Shown here: in pieces, positions 25,441 through 34,052 of the stretch
How the letters are laid out: each line of letters opens with the position of its first letter
Position numbering within the stretch: the first letter of the stretch is position 1
Origin: Levilactobacillus koreensis JCM 16448
GTDB taxonomy: Bacteria; Bacillota; Bacilli; Lactobacillales; Lactobacillaceae
Assembly: GCF_001435525.1 (NCBI RefSeq)
Contig: NZ_AZDP01000120.1
Location: 30,287 to 80,921 of the forward strand
Direction of reading: 5' to 3'
DNA length: 50,635 bases
The notes under the pieces: generated by a model
What the model was told of the DNA's origin: nothing
What the model saw: the letters and a program-made list of their open reading frames with translations, nothing else
The model's database searches: none
Translations under genes and position numbers: made by a program

Positions 25441-25965
25441 ATGCGCCAAAAGAAGTTGGCAACACCACTAGGGACGGTTACCGTGATGTCGGATGGCCTG
25501 AACTTAACGGGACTGTGGTTTACGGACCAGAAATATTATGGGAGTACCTTGCCCAAGTTGAGCCTAGTGGGAGACACCCCCGTGTTTGACCGGGTTGCGG
25601 ATTGGTTGACAGCGTACTTCGCGGGGGAGCAACCCGTCGTTGATTTTCCGGTCCGGCCAAGCGGCACGTCATTTCGACAGACGGTCTGGACGGTCCTCCA
25701 ACAGATTCCGTATGGCGAAGTGCGAACGTATGGTGACATTGCGGCGGTGGTTAGTCAACGGGTTGGTCACGACGTCGGTGCTAGAGTAATCGGTGGCGCC
25801 GTCGGTCATAACCCAATCAGCTTGGTCATTCCGTGTCATCGCGTCGTTGGTGGAACTGGTGAGTTGACTGGTTACGCCGGGGGCTTAGAACGGAAAAAGT
25901 CGTTATTACAGCTAGAGGGTTGCCTACAAGGGGACCAGGAACACGTAGTTCTCGAAAAAAATTAA
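25441..25965 (+). CDS. ogt: Methylated-DNA-protein cysteine methyltransferase
   Basis: A 174-residue DNA repair protein. It takes the methyl group from O6-methylguanine onto its own cysteine and is used once. The active-site motif IPCHRVVG is present near residue 132, preceded by the DNA-binding helix region (TVLQQIPYGEVRTYGDIA) and followed by LTGYAGGLERKKSLLQLE. It has an N-terminal Ogt-like domain. The start is ATG 25441, eight bases after AAAAGGG; GTG/ATG codons at 25432 and 25435 are less well placed. No clear terminator follows. Confidence 0.92.
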   Translation: MRQKKLATPLGTVTVMSDGLNLTGLWFTDQKYYGSTLPKLSLVGDTPVFDRVADWLTAYFAGEQPVVDFPVRPSGTSFRQTVWTVLQQIPYGEVRTYGDIAAVVSQRVGHDVGARVIGGAVGHNPISLVIPCHRVVGGTGELTGYAGGLERKKSLLQLEGCLQGDQEHVVLEKN

Positions 25966-26260
25966 TGTTTTTCTTTAAAATTTACGTGTTTATTACTAAT
26001 TGTGTACAAAACAATAGTACAATCAGTTAAAACCTATGCTATAATCAATGATGTTCAAAAAACGAGTCATGTTATTGTTAATATAGATAACTAGTTAGAA
26101 CCTATCTAATATTTTTCGCGAAAGGGGTTTCTTCTTACTCGAAGACGCGTATAATTTTAGACAGCTTAGAGCGGACATGAAAGTTGTTGGTCTCTGGGGG
26201 GACACCGACAGTGATTAATACGCAAATCAAAATGGTGTGTGAATGATTGGAGGTATCACG

Positions 26261-26827
26261 ATGGCTGCATCAGAAACTAAGGAGCGAATTGCGGAGGCCT
26301 TGGCTTCGTTGTTGAACCACAATACGTTTGATAAGATTACCGTCCGGGAAATTGCGGATGAAGCGGAAGTTCACCGGAAGACTTTCTACTACTACTTCGC
26401 GGATAAGTACGAGCTGCTGGCGTTTGTCTATGAGCACTTCATTGTTGAAGCGCCACGTCGCGAGCAACCGATGACGTTAACCTTAGAGAACTGGCGTCCG
26501 GCCGTAATTCAGTTACTGGAACGGATCGCTGATAATTCAAAAATTTTCCTGAACGCTTACCCCTATGATGATGGGGTTTGGCGACAATCTGCGAATGAAT
26601 TTGTGGCCTCACGACTGTCAATTCTGCTTCACGCAATGCCCGAGTACCGTTACTTAAAAGAAGACGTGATCGATACGTCGGCTGAATTTATTGCCGCTGG
26701 TGCGTTAGGTATCATTAACAAATGGGCGGATGACGATTTCACGGCAAGTCCGCGAACCGTCTTAGATCAAATTACCACGGCTAACCGGCTATTCAACGGG
26801 GTTTTGGACCGTTGGAAGTTGAGCTAG
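26261..26827 (+). CDS. TetR/AcrR-family regulator
   Basis: A 188-residue regulator. The N-terminal helix-turn-helix (about 5-50) is typical: KERIAEALASLL, KITVREIADEAEVHRKTFYYYFADKYEL. The C-terminal ligand domain is helical and resembles the TetR_C group found in DhaS-like proteins of lactobacilli. GGAGG lies before ATG 26261. An imperfect inverted repeat (ATTGTGTAC...GTACAAT, 25999-26023) and an extended -10 TGCTATAAT (26037-26045) lie upstream and may mark its promoter and operator. The target is unknown; the aldehyde dehydrogenase downstream is separated by a terminator. Confidence 0.87.
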   Translation: MAASETKERIAEALASLLNHNTFDKITVREIADEAEVHRKTFYYYFADKYELLAFVYEHFIVEAPRREQPMTLTLENWRPAVIQLLERIADNSKIFLNAYPYDDGVWRQSANEFVASRLSILLHAMPEYRYLKEDVIDTSAEFIAAGALGIINKWADDDFTASPRTVLDQITTANRLFNGVLDRWKLS

Positions 26828-26835
26828 TCAGATTA

Positions 26836-26868
26836 AAAGTTGTTGGCGATAGGTCAGCAACTTTTTTT
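26836..26868 (+). terminator. Intrinsic terminator
   Basis: AAAGTTGTTG pairs with CAGCAACTTT and runs into seven T. Confidence 0.85.
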
Positions 26869-26958
26869 GTGGTCTGACACTAGTTGGTGATTAAGCAGTG
26901 TTGCTCGCAGATAAGTTGGCCCGTTAAGAACTGTAGCCATAAAACTGACAATTATCAA

Positions 26959-26973
26959 ATGAAAGCGCTTAAT
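26959..26973 (+). promoter_or_regulatory. CRE-like site upstream of the aldehyde dehydrogenase
   Basis: ATGAAAGCGCTTAAT fits the CcpA site consensus with one mismatch near the right end. It is about 190 bases before the start codon. Confidence 0.55.
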
Positions 26974-27005
26974 TTAGACGACGAACTGGTATACCAATTA
27001 TTTAG

Positions 27006-27039
27006 TTGCAACCGGTTGAAAGTGGATATTACCGGTAAT
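27006..27039. promoter_or_regulatory. Two palindromes, LacI-type and ATTACCGGTAAT
   Basis: TTGCAACCGGTTGAAA (27006-27021) shares its CAACCGGTTG core with the operator before the alpha-glucosidase. Seven bases further on is the perfect 12-base palindrome ATTACCGGTAAT (27028-27039). Both have a central CCGG and lie upstream of the aldehyde dehydrogenase gene. Confidence 0.5.
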
Positions 27040-27165
27040 TTCACTAACAAATTGATTATTTAATCACAAACGGAGTACTAGCATTATGGGGTTGTAGGGG
27101 GTATAGTACAGAGCGTAAGGGGTTACATTGTGAATCTGGACGAACCCCACAAGGAGGATATTACC

Positions 27166-28581
27166 ATGGCATACCAAACTACAAATCCCTATACCAATGA
27201 AGTCGTCAAGACCTACGAAAACGCAACACCCGAATACGTTGAAGAAAGTTTAGCGAAGGGCCAGGCCCTCTACAAGGAGTGGCGAAACGATCCGGTGGCG
27301 AGCCGAATTCCAGTCCTGCGTAAGTTAGCCAAGATTTTCCGTGATGAAACTGATAGTTTAGCTGAAGTATTGACCACAGATATGGGTAAATTATTTGCCG
27401 AAGCTCAGGGGGAAGTGATCCTCTGTGCAGAAATCGCTGAATACTACGCCGACCACGCCGAGGACCTGCTAGCGCCACGGGCCATTGACAGTATTGCCGG
27501 TGATGCCCAACTGGAGAATCATCCGCTGGGGGTTCTGATGGCCGTTGAACCTTGGAACTTCCCGTATTATCAAATGATGCGGATCTTTGCGCCAAACTAT
27601 GCAGTTGGCAACCCAATTGTGTTCAAGCACGCGGCGATTACACCAACGTCAGCGGTGGTCTTTGAAGATGCCGTTCGGCGGGCCGGGGCGCCAGATGGGG
27701 CATTGACCAACTTGTTCGTCTCCTACGATCAGGTCTCCGCAATCATTGCCGACAAGCGAATCCAAGGAGTCGCTTTGACCGGTTCTGAACGGGGCGGGGT
27801 CGCAGTGAATGAGGTCGCTGGGAAGTACTTAAAGAAGACCACCATGGAATTAGGTGGGACGGATGCCTTCATCGTGGCCGAAGATGCCGACATGGCGGAC
27901 GTTAACGCAATTGCACCGCGGGCGCGGCTGTACAATGCTGGTCAGGTCTGCACGTCATCCAAACGATTTATCGTTACGGCTAACCACTACGATGAGTTCT
28001 TGGAATCTCTGAAGGCGGCCTTTGCGTCAGTTAAGTTGGGTGATCCAATGGACCCAGAGACGACGCTGGCACCGATGAACTCTAAGAAGGCTAAGGAAAA
28101 ATTACAGAAGCAAGTGGACGCCGCGTTAGACGGTGGTGCGACGGCTTACTTCGTGCATGATCCGGTCGACAGTGAAGGTCAATTCTTCCTACCAACGATT
28201 TTAACGGATATCACCAAGGATAATCCAATGTATGGCAAGGAAATGTTCGGTCCCGTGGCGCAGGTCTACAGGGTTGCGAACGATGAAGAAGCCATTGCAC
28301 TGGCTAACGATGCCGATTACGGCCTGGGTGGTATTGTCTTCGCGGGCAGTGCAGAGTCCGGTGCCGCCATTGCCTCAAGAATTGAAACGGGCATGGTCTT
28401 CGTCAACACCTTCTTCAGTTCCTTACCAGAACTTGAATTTGGTGGCGTCAAGAAGTCCGGTTTCGGTCGTGAACTCGGCCAAAGCGGTATCTTCAGCTTC
28501 GTGAACCAAGAACTGGTCGTTAAGCGGGATCACCCGAACGATGACGAAAATGGTGGACTGATCTTACCTCACAAATTCTAA
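27166..28581 (+). CDS. NAD(P)-dependent aldehyde dehydrogenase (succinate-semialdehyde dehydrogenase-like)
   Basis: A 471-residue aldehyde dehydrogenase close to the GabD/succinate-semialdehyde group. It oxidises an aldehyde to an acid using NAD(P)+. Catalytic residues are visible: Asn131 in EPWNFP, Glu228 in MELGGTD and the nucleophile Cys262 in GQVCTSSKR. The NAD loop is TGSERGG (206-212). The length is normal. The start is ATG 27166, directly after AAGGAGG. A CRE-like site and a LacI-type palindrome upstream point to control by carbon source. The neighbouring kdg genes are on separate transcripts, so a joint role is only possible. The natural substrate is not shown by the sequence. Confidence 0.9.
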   Translation: MAYQTTNPYTNEVVKTYENATPEYVEESLAKGQALYKEWRNDPVASRIPVLRKLAKIFRDETDSLAEVLTTDMGKLFAEAQGEVILCAEIAEYYADHAEDLLAPRAIDSIAGDAQLENHPLGVLMAVEPWNFPYYQMMRIFAPNYAVGNPIVFKHAAITPTSAVVFEDAVRRAGAPDGALTNLFVSYDQVSAIIADKRIQGVALTGSERGGVAVNEVAGKYLKKTTMELGGTDAFIVAEDADMADVNAIAPRARLYNAGQVCTSSKRFIVTANHYDEFLESLKAAFASVKLGDPMDPETTLAPMNSKKAKEKLQKQVDAALDGGATAYFVHDPVDSEGQFFLPTILTDITKDNPMYGKEMFGPVAQVYRVANDEEAIALANDADYGLGGIVFAGSAESGAAIASRIETGMVFVNTFFSSLPELEFGGVKKSGFGRELGQSGIFSFVNQELVVKRDHPNDDENGGLILPHKF

Positions 28582-28595
28582 ATTTTAATGACACG

Positions 28596-28651
28596 AAAGG
28601 CCACCGCACTCCATCATTTTTCGGTTGATGATTGGGTGCGGTGGCCTTTTT
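28596..28651 (+). terminator. Strong terminator between convergent genes
   Basis: AAAGGCCACCGCAC pairs with GTGCGGTGGCCTTT, with an inner ATCAT/ATGAT stem, followed by five T. It may also slow the convergent minus-strand transcript. Confidence 0.92.
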
Positions 28652-28657
28652 GAAGTT

Positions 28658-29416
28658 TTAAAGAGTTTCAAGAATTTTGTCTTTGGCGACATTAGCAAAT
28701 TTGATAAACGTTTCCTGACGATCAATTGACATTCTGTATTTAGGCGTCGTAATGGAAAAAGCGCCGTAGAGGTGATTGGATTTAATCAGGGCGAACCCGA
28801 TACAGTACACGTCAGGTTCGTTCTCTTCGTTATCGATGGAGTAACCGCGTTGTCGAATCAGAGCCAGATCATCACGGAGAGCTTGCGGATCGGTAATGGT
28901 GTTAGGGGCGACATGTTGTAGCGGACTGACTGTTTTTAGATATTGGTCGAGTTCTTCAGCGCTAAAGGTTGCGAGCATGGCTTTACCCATGGAGGAAGAA
29001 TAAAGATGCATGCTACCGCCGATATGTGATTTCAAATTGACACTGCGCTGGCTTTCGTATTTCTCGACTAAAGTTACCTCGTCATGAGCAATGATTCCTA
29101 GATTGATGGTTTCAGATGTTTCATCACGTAGTTTTTCTAAGGCTGTGTGGGTGATGTCGCGGATATCGAAATTTTCGGCGACTCGTTGCCCGTAACGAAA
29201 TAATTCCATCCCTAACTGATAGCTCTTCCCGTCAGTGGTGCGCGTTACCAATCCTAAAACGTCAAGTGTGGTTAAAATCTTGAGCACAGTCGAACGGGTC
29301 ATCTCGATGCCATCGCTGATTTCCTTTAACGTTGGTGCCGTTTCTTGTTGGGCAATATAATCCATGATCTGTTTTGCCCGTACCAAAACGGTCCCGTATA
29401 ATTTAGCTTCTGCCAT
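28658..29416 (-). CDS. IclR-family regulator of the kdu/kdg genes
   Basis: A 252-residue IclR-type (KdgR-like) regulator. The N-terminal winged helix (about 8-70) has LKEISDGIEMTRSTVLKILTTLDVLGLV, and the C-terminal GAF-like effector domain (about 80-250) has GSMHLYSSSMGKAMLA. In related systems KDG or a similar ketodeoxy acid releases the repressor. I chose ATG 29416, preceded by TGGAGTG; the longer frame to 29536 has no ribosome site. Its promoter region carries ATTTCCGAATAAGAAATTT, which differs at only two positions from the sequence before kduI, so it probably regulates both itself and the kdu/kdg operon. Confidence 0.9.
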   Translation of the reverse strand: MAEAKLYGTVLVRAKQIMDYIAQQETAPTLKEISDGIEMTRSTVLKILTTLDVLGLVTRTTDGKSYQLGMELFRYGQRVAENFDIRDITHTALEKLRDETSETINLGIIAHDEVTLVEKYESQRSVNLKSHIGGSMHLYSSSMGKAMLATFSAEELDQYLKTVSPLQHVAPNTITDPQALRDDLALIRQRGYSIDNEENEPDVYCIGFALIKSNHLYGAFSITTPKYRMSIDRQETFIKFANVAKDKILETL

Positions 29417-29435
29417 ATTGTTCACTCCATTATTT

Positions 29436-29454
29436 ATTTCCGAATAAGAAATTT
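29436..29454. promoter_or_regulatory. Putative IclR operator upstream of its own gene
   Basis: ATTTCCGAATAAGAAATTT matches the kduI-upstream site at 31152-31170 (ATTTCCAAATAAGAAAATT) in 17 of 19 positions. It lies 20 bases before the IclR start codon. Confidence 0.6.
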
Positions 29455-29610
29455 CCGTTGAACTAATCTTACTCAACTTTCCGTTAAAAGTAAATGGAGG
29501 GTGTTTATTAATCCAATAATTGTTAATTAAAGGCACAAAAAAAGGCCAAAAACGGTTGTCTTTTTGGCTTTTTTTCGAATTATCACAATTTAGCTATTAT
29601 TAATAATTAA

Positions 29611-30354
29611 CTAGTTGTTCTTTACCAACAAGTCAATGCCATGACGAATTTCGTCATCAGTAGCAGGGTATTCTAAGGCAACTGGTAAGCCCTTTGGTAA
29701 AATCTTCAAAGCAGCCTTCCAGTCAATGACCCCCTTGTCGAGGGCAACAACGTTAGGCTTTGCGCCGCCTAAAACGTCGTTCTTGACGTGGATGTAACGA
29801 GTGAAGTCACTGAGCTTCTTAGCGGCGTCCAATTCGTTTTCGTTGACGAAGCGCCAGTTACCTAAGTCAAAGACAAACTTGATATCAACGTTAACGGCCT
29901 TAACTGCTTCCAAGAACTTCAGGATGTTAGCAGAGCTACCGTTGGCAGTTGATTGGTCATTTTCAACGTTGAATTCAATTCCAGAGTCAGCGTACAGGGA
30001 AAGGGCGGAAACCAGGTCACCATTGAAGGCAGCGAAGTTACCGATGTTCATTTTCAGTGAAGTAACGCCCATTGCCTTTGCTTCGGCGAAGTATGTAGGG
30101 AGTTCAGGGTTCAATGCACCATCGTCAGTAAAGATCTTTTCTGGAACACTGTAGAACAACTTCAATTGGTGCTTCTCGACGAAGTCCTTAATGTCGGCAG
30201 CTTCTGCAGCGGGGTCAGTAAAGAATTCCCGCCGGACTTCAGCTTGTTTGATGCCAAAGTCAACGACGCGTTGCAACATGCTAAGTTGAGCTTCGCCATC
30301 GTTGTGTTGTTGGTCAAAAACTAACGTGTTGAGTACGATGTCTTGTTTATCCAT
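29611..30354 (-). CDS. Sugar phosphate isomerase/epimerase-like TIM barrel protein
   Basis: A 247-residue protein of the xylose-isomerase-like TIM barrel superfamily. Conserved acidic and His positions of the family are visible: EVRREFF near residue 38, FNVENDQS near 137 (metal Glu), FVFDLGNW near 172 (metal Asp) and YIHVKND near 200. Members isomerise or epimerise sugars or sugar acids, using a divalent metal. The start at ATG 30354 follows GGAGG; the longer frame has no ribosome site. It diverges from kduI and lies between the IclR gene and a small gene on the same strand, so a role in uronate or ketodeoxy-sugar metabolism is a sensible guess, but no exact reaction can be named. Confidence 0.82.
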   Translation of the reverse strand: MDKQDIVLNTLVFDQQHNDGEAQLSMLQRVVDFGIKQAEVRREFFTDPAAEAADIKDFVEKHQLKLFYSVPEKIFTDDGALNPELPTYFAEAKAMGVTSLKMNIGNFAAFNGDLVSALSLYADSGIEFNVENDQSTANGSSANILKFLEAVKAVNVDIKFVFDLGNWRFVNENELDAAKKLSDFTRYIHVKNDVLGGAKPNVVALDKGVIDWKAALKILPKGLPVALEYPATDDEIRHGIDLLVKNN

Positions 30355-30422
30355 GATTGAGCCTCCAAATTTATTATTAAAAGCACGCTTATAGTAATCG
30401 CTTACAAATAACTCTGTCAAAT

Positions 30423-30482
30423 AAAAAAATACCGATTGATAATCAAAATTCATCAAGAATCGTGATTACATCGGTATTTTTT
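30423..30482. terminator. Bidirectional hairpin terminator
   Basis: ACCGATTGATAATCA pairs with TGATTACATCGGT (with bulges) and is flanked by T-runs in both directions. On the minus strand it ends the 91-residue gene. Confidence 0.75.
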
Positions 30483-30495
30483 GTGGGTTGAAAAT

Positions 30496-30771
30496 TTATT
30501 TTTGAACAGCGCTAAAATCGGCCTTTTGCGAAACTAATCGTAAAAACTCAGGCATAGATAAATCTTCAATCTTCTTAGTTGTGTCCTCCAAGAATTCGCT
30601 GGCCTCGGAAGAGTTAAATTGTTCAATCAAAACGTATGCGGTTAAGTAGGCAAAGAGCTGTTCCTTGGCCTTATCCTGCATATTTGCTTTAGCAACGTCA
30701 GTTTTAGAAATGGAATCGACGAAGTGATAGGCGAATTCCTTGGGATCAATATGAATTTGTTTTGTGCTCAT
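30496..30771 (-). CDS. Small helical protein of unknown function (91 aa)
   Basis: A 91-residue soluble acidic protein, predicted to be almost all helix, with many Glu/Asp/Lys residues and no cysteine or membrane segment. TAGGAGG lies before ATG 30771. It is transcribed away from kduI, upstream of the TIM-barrel and IclR genes but separated from them by a terminator. I do not recognise a family. Its placement beside a uronate operon gives no clear hint of function. Confidence 0.7.
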   Translation of the reverse strand: MSTKQIHIDPKEFAYHFVDSISKTDVAKANMQDKAKEQLFAYLTAYVLIEQFNSSEASEFLEDTTKKIEDLSMPEFLRLVSQKADFSAVQK

Positions 30772-30948
30772 GTGATAGCCTCCTAATCAGTTAACACGAC
30801 TCATATTACAGCTTTAAAATGTCAGGTCAACATTGACAGTTTATGCACAATTCAGATATTACCAGGGTTACCGGTCTATCGCGATTTGTTTTTGCGTAAG
30901 TTCTGAAACTTTTTTTGATTGAAAGTGGCTGAGCTTTCAGAAAAAACG

Positions 30949-30963
30949 TTTCCAATTTGGAAA
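30949..30963. promoter_or_regulatory. Palindrome TTTCCAATTTGGAAA
   Basis: A perfect 15-base palindrome with the TTTCC/GGAAA arms also found in the two putative IclR sites. It lies between the 91-residue gene and kduI, where it could be a further operator. Confidence 0.5.
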
Positions 30964-31052
30964 TGTAAGTCACACAGTATAGGAGAAAAAGTGATGGACA
31001 AAAAAAGTTTTAAAAATTTCAACCATTGCTAAAACCCGCCATGTTAAGGTTC

Positions 31053-31067
31053 TTGAAAGCGTTTTCG
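31053..31067 (+). promoter_or_regulatory. CRE site upstream of kduI
   Basis: TTGAAAGCGTTTTCG fits the CcpA consensus except at the last base. Its position, about 120 bases before the kduI start, fits catabolite repression of the uronate operon. Confidence 0.7.
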
Positions 31068-31142
31068 TCTTTATCACACCTGCATGCTCAAAATAACACT
31101 TGCTTTTTATCTGAATCGGCGATATGCTGTGTTTGTCAAAAA

Positions 31143-31170
31143 GGAAATGCAATTTCCAAATAAGAAAATT
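31143..31170. promoter_or_regulatory. Putative IclR operator upstream of kduI
   Basis: The palindrome GGAAATGCAATTTCC (31143-31157) overlaps ATTTCCAAATAAGAAAATT (31152-31170), the near-copy of the site before the IclR gene. It ends against the ribosome site GGAGG, so bound protein could block transcription or initiation. Confidence 0.6.
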
Positions 31171-31183
31171 GGAGGAAACAAAA

Positions 31184-32029
31184 ATGGCATTTAGCATGGT
31201 AACGAAGTACGCACACAGTCCTAAGGATATTGACCACTACAACACGGATGAATTACGTGACCAATTCTTAATGGAAAAGATTTTTAACCCAGGCGACGTT
31301 TTGTTGACTTATACATACAACGACCGGATGATCTTCGGTGGTGTTACACCAGTTGACAAGCCACTTTCAATTGCCTTGAGCAAGGAATTGGGTGTTAAAT
31401 ACTTCTTACAACGTCGTGAACTTGGCTTCATCAACATTGGTGGTGAAGGTAAAGTTACGATCGATGGCAAGGAAGACACGATTGCACCTCATGATGGCTA
31501 CTACATCAGCATGGGTACTAAGGATGTTCAATTCGAATCTGTTGATCCTAAGAAGCCAGCTAAGTTCTACGTTGTTTCTACGCCAGCACACCGTGCATAC
31601 CCAACTAAGAAGCTGTCTTACAAGGATGCTATCGCAATGCCAATGGGCGACCAAGAACATATGAACAAGCGGACCATCCACAAGTACATTGATGCTTCTA
31701 TTATGGACACTTGTCAATTACAAATGGGTTACACCGTTCTTGAACCAGGTAACTCATGGAACACGATGCCAGCTCACACCCACGCACGTCGGATGGAAAC
31801 TTACCTTTACACTGAATTCGGTTCAAAGGATACCCGTGTTGCTCACTTCATGGGAACTCCAGAAAACACGAAGCACATCTGGTTGGAACCTGACCAAGCT
31901 GTTGTAAACCCTAGTTACTCAATCCACTGTGGTGTTGGGACTACCAACTACTCATTCATCTGGGCTATGTGTGGTGAAAACCAAACCTACGATGACATGG
32001 ACGCAGTTGAAATGCATCAATTACGGTAA
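31184..32029 (+). CDS. kduI: 5-dehydro-4-deoxy-D-glucuronate isomerase
   Basis: A 281-residue cupin-type isomerase. It converts 5-keto-4-deoxyuronate to 3-deoxy-D-glycero-2,5-hexodiulosonate, the first step after unsaturated uronate release. The zinc ligands of the family are present: His198 and His200 in HTHARR, Glu205 and His248. The start ATG 31184 follows GGAGG by eight bases. It is the first gene of the kduI-kduD-kdgT-kdgK-kdgA run. A CRE, an IclR-like site and palindromes lie upstream. Codon use here is more AT-rich and regular than in neighbouring genes, consistent with high expression or with later acquisition. Confidence 0.95.
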   Translation: MAFSMVTKYAHSPKDIDHYNTDELRDQFLMEKIFNPGDVLLTYTYNDRMIFGGVTPVDKPLSIALSKELGVKYFLQRRELGFINIGGEGKVTIDGKEDTIAPHDGYYISMGTKDVQFESVDPKKPAKFYVVSTPAHRAYPTKKLSYKDAIAMPMGDQEHMNKRTIHKYIDASIMDTCQLQMGYTVLEPGNSWNTMPAHTHARRMETYLYTEFGSKDTRVAHFMGTPENTKHIWLEPDQAVVNPSYSIHCGVGTTNYSFIWAMCGENQTYDDMDAVEMHQLR

Positions 32030-32058
32030 TCACTTAATTTTTCGGAGGTAATTTTAAT

Positions 32059-32874
32059 ATGGCACAATCCAGAGAAGAGATTGAACACAACCAAGACTCA
32101 TTGAATCAATTCAAGATGAACTGGTTCAGTCTGGCTGGCAAAGTTGCAATCATTTCCGGTGGGAACACTGGACTTGGCCAAGGCTACGCTGTAGCCATGG
32201 CAGAAGCTGGTGCCGACATCTTCATCCCAACGTTTGGGACTGAAGGCTGGGACGACACCCGCGCATTGATTGAAAAGCGTGGCCGTAAGGTTGAATTCAT
32301 GGATGTGGATTTAACTGAAAAAGGTATCGCTGACAAAGTTGTTGCTAAGGCAATGGAAACCTTTGGACACATTGACATCGTGGTTAACAACGCCGGGATG
32401 ATCAAGCGGAACCCTATTCTTGAATCCAAGGATAAGGACTGGGATCAAGTTATTGCGATTAACTTATCCGCCGTTTACCACATGTCTCTAGCTGCTTCCA
32501 AGGAATTCGCTAAGCAAAAGTCAGGGAAGATCATCAACATTGGTTCAATGTTGTCCTTCCAAGGTGGAAAGTTTATTCCATCTTATACCGCTGCTAAGCA
32601 TGGTGTTGCCGGCTTAACTAAGGCCTTTGCTAGTGAAATGGCTGCTTACAATGTTCAGGTTAACGCGATCGCACCAGGTTACATCAAGACGGCTAACACG
32701 GCACCTATTCGAGCTGACAAGTCACGGAATGATGAAATTCTCGGCCGGATTGCTGCTGGACACTGGGGTGAACCTTATGAACTGATGGGTATCTCAGTTT
32801 ACTTGGCAAGTAATGCCGCTAACTATATTAACGGTGCAATCATCCCAGTTGATGGTGGCTACTTAGTTCGTTAA
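32059..32874 (+). CDS. kduD: 2-dehydro-3-deoxy-D-gluconate 5-dehydrogenase
   Basis: A 271-residue classical SDR. It reduces the KduI product to 2-keto-3-deoxygluconate using NADH. The cofactor motif GGNTGLGQG (about 35-43), NNAG (about 112-115), catalytic Ser in NIGSM and the YTAAK active site (about 177-181) are all visible. It starts 29 bases after kduI behind TCGGAGG. An N-terminal extension of about 20 residues before the Rossmann fold is common in this enzyme. The order and function agree with the flanking kdu/kdg genes. Confidence 0.94.
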   Translation: MAQSREEIEHNQDSLNQFKMNWFSLAGKVAIISGGNTGLGQGYAVAMAEAGADIFIPTFGTEGWDDTRALIEKRGRKVEFMDVDLTEKGIADKVVAKAMETFGHIDIVVNNAGMIKRNPILESKDKDWDQVIAINLSAVYHMSLAASKEFAKQKSGKIINIGSMLSFQGGKFIPSYTAAKHGVAGLTKAFASEMAAYNVQVNAIAPGYIKTANTAPIRADKSRNDEILGRIAAGHWGEPYELMGISVYLASNAANYINGAIIPVDGGYLVR

Positions 32875-32970
32875 TCATACAAAAAATGGATACAGAGTTT
32901 ATTCTCTGTATTTATTTTTTGGAAAAATTGTGAAAATATTTCAAAAAAACGAAATGCGCAGGTAGATATT

Positions 32971-33990
32971 ATGAAAATCAAAAAAAATATTGAAAAAATA
33001 CCTGGTGGCATGATGGTTGTACCCCTGGTTTTGGGTGCAATTATTCATACTATCTGGCCGAAACTTGACGTTGCGTTGACGGGGGTTACTGGGTCTTACA
33101 TGGTTGGGACTTCAGTTATCTTGTTCATCTTCTTCTTTGCCGTTGGGACCAACATCAACTTGAAGTCTTCGGGTAAGATTGCTGCTAAAGGGTTAAGTCT
33201 ATTATTAGGTAAAGTTATTCTTGCGGCTATTATTGCGGTTATTTTGAACATGTTCCTTCCTAAAGAAGGGGTGACGACCGGGGTCTTCACTGGGTTGTCT
33301 GTCTTAGCCGTTTTGGCTGCGTTCAATGCATCTAACGGTGGGTTGTATGTTGCCTTGATGACGACGATTCCTAACCGTGACGTCGATGTCGCTGCTTATC
33401 CATTCTTCAGTATTCAATCCGGACCATTCTTTACGATGATTACTTTGGGTCTTGCCGGTATTGGTGCCTTCCCGTGGCCAGCACTGGTTTCAACCTTAGT
33501 ACCGTTTGTCTTAGGGATGATCGTTGGGGGATTGGACCACGAAATGCGTGACATGTTCAGTCCACTACAAGGTGGCTTAGTTCCATTCTTCGCCTTTACT
33601 ATTGGTTACAGTTTGAACTTGGATATGATTTTACAATCTGGTTTAGTTGGGATCTTAGTTGGTGTCTTGGTTGTCTTTGTATCTGGTTACTTCTTATACT
33701 TACTCGACCGTTACTTGGTTCGTTCCGATGGCTTAGCCGGCTGGGCTGCTTCATCAACTGCTGGTGCCGCTGTTTCTGTGCCAATCGTTATTGCACAGAT
33801 GAACCCTGCATTTAAGTCAACTGCCGGTTCAGCAACTGCTATTGTTGCTACCAGTGTTCTGGTTTCTGCTATCTTAACTCCAATCGTCACGATGTGGTAC
33901 TACCGTCGTTTGGTTAAAAAGGGCAAGATCGTGCCAGCAGAAGATGCCGACAAGAGTGTTGAAACGAAAGCAACTACGAAACAAGCTTAA
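32971..33990 (+). CDS. kdgT: 2-keto-3-deoxygluconate permease
   Basis: A 339-residue membrane protein of the KdgT family, a proton symporter for KDG. It has about ten hydrophobic helices and the family start KIPGGMMVVPLVLGAIIHTIWP. Motifs such as AFNASNGGLYVALM and AASSTAGAAVSVPIVIAQMNP are visible. The start ATG 32971 has CAGGTAG upstream. It lies in the same direction between kduD and kdgK, so the cell can import KDG as well as make it. A weak stem (ACAGAG with CTCTGT) lies in the gap before it and may balance expression. Confidence 0.93.
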   Translation: MKIKKNIEKIPGGMMVVPLVLGAIIHTIWPKLDVALTGVTGSYMVGTSVILFIFFFAVGTNINLKSSGKIAAKGLSLLLGKVILAAIIAVILNMFLPKEGVTTGVFTGLSVLAVLAAFNASNGGLYVALMTTIPNRDVDVAAYPFFSIQSGPFFTMITLGLAGIGAFPWPALVSTLVPFVLGMIVGGLDHEMRDMFSPLQGGLVPFFAFTIGYSLNLDMILQSGLVGILVGVLVVFVSGYFLYLLDRYLVRSDGLAGWAASSTAGAAVSVPIVIAQMNPAFKSTAGSATAIVATSVLVSAILTPIVTMWYYRRLVKKGKIVPAEDADKSVETKATTKQA

Positions 33991-34052
33991 TAATATAGTA
34001 GAAAAAGATTTTTGCACAAGAATTTCTTGAGTGGTTAGGAAAGTGATGAACA

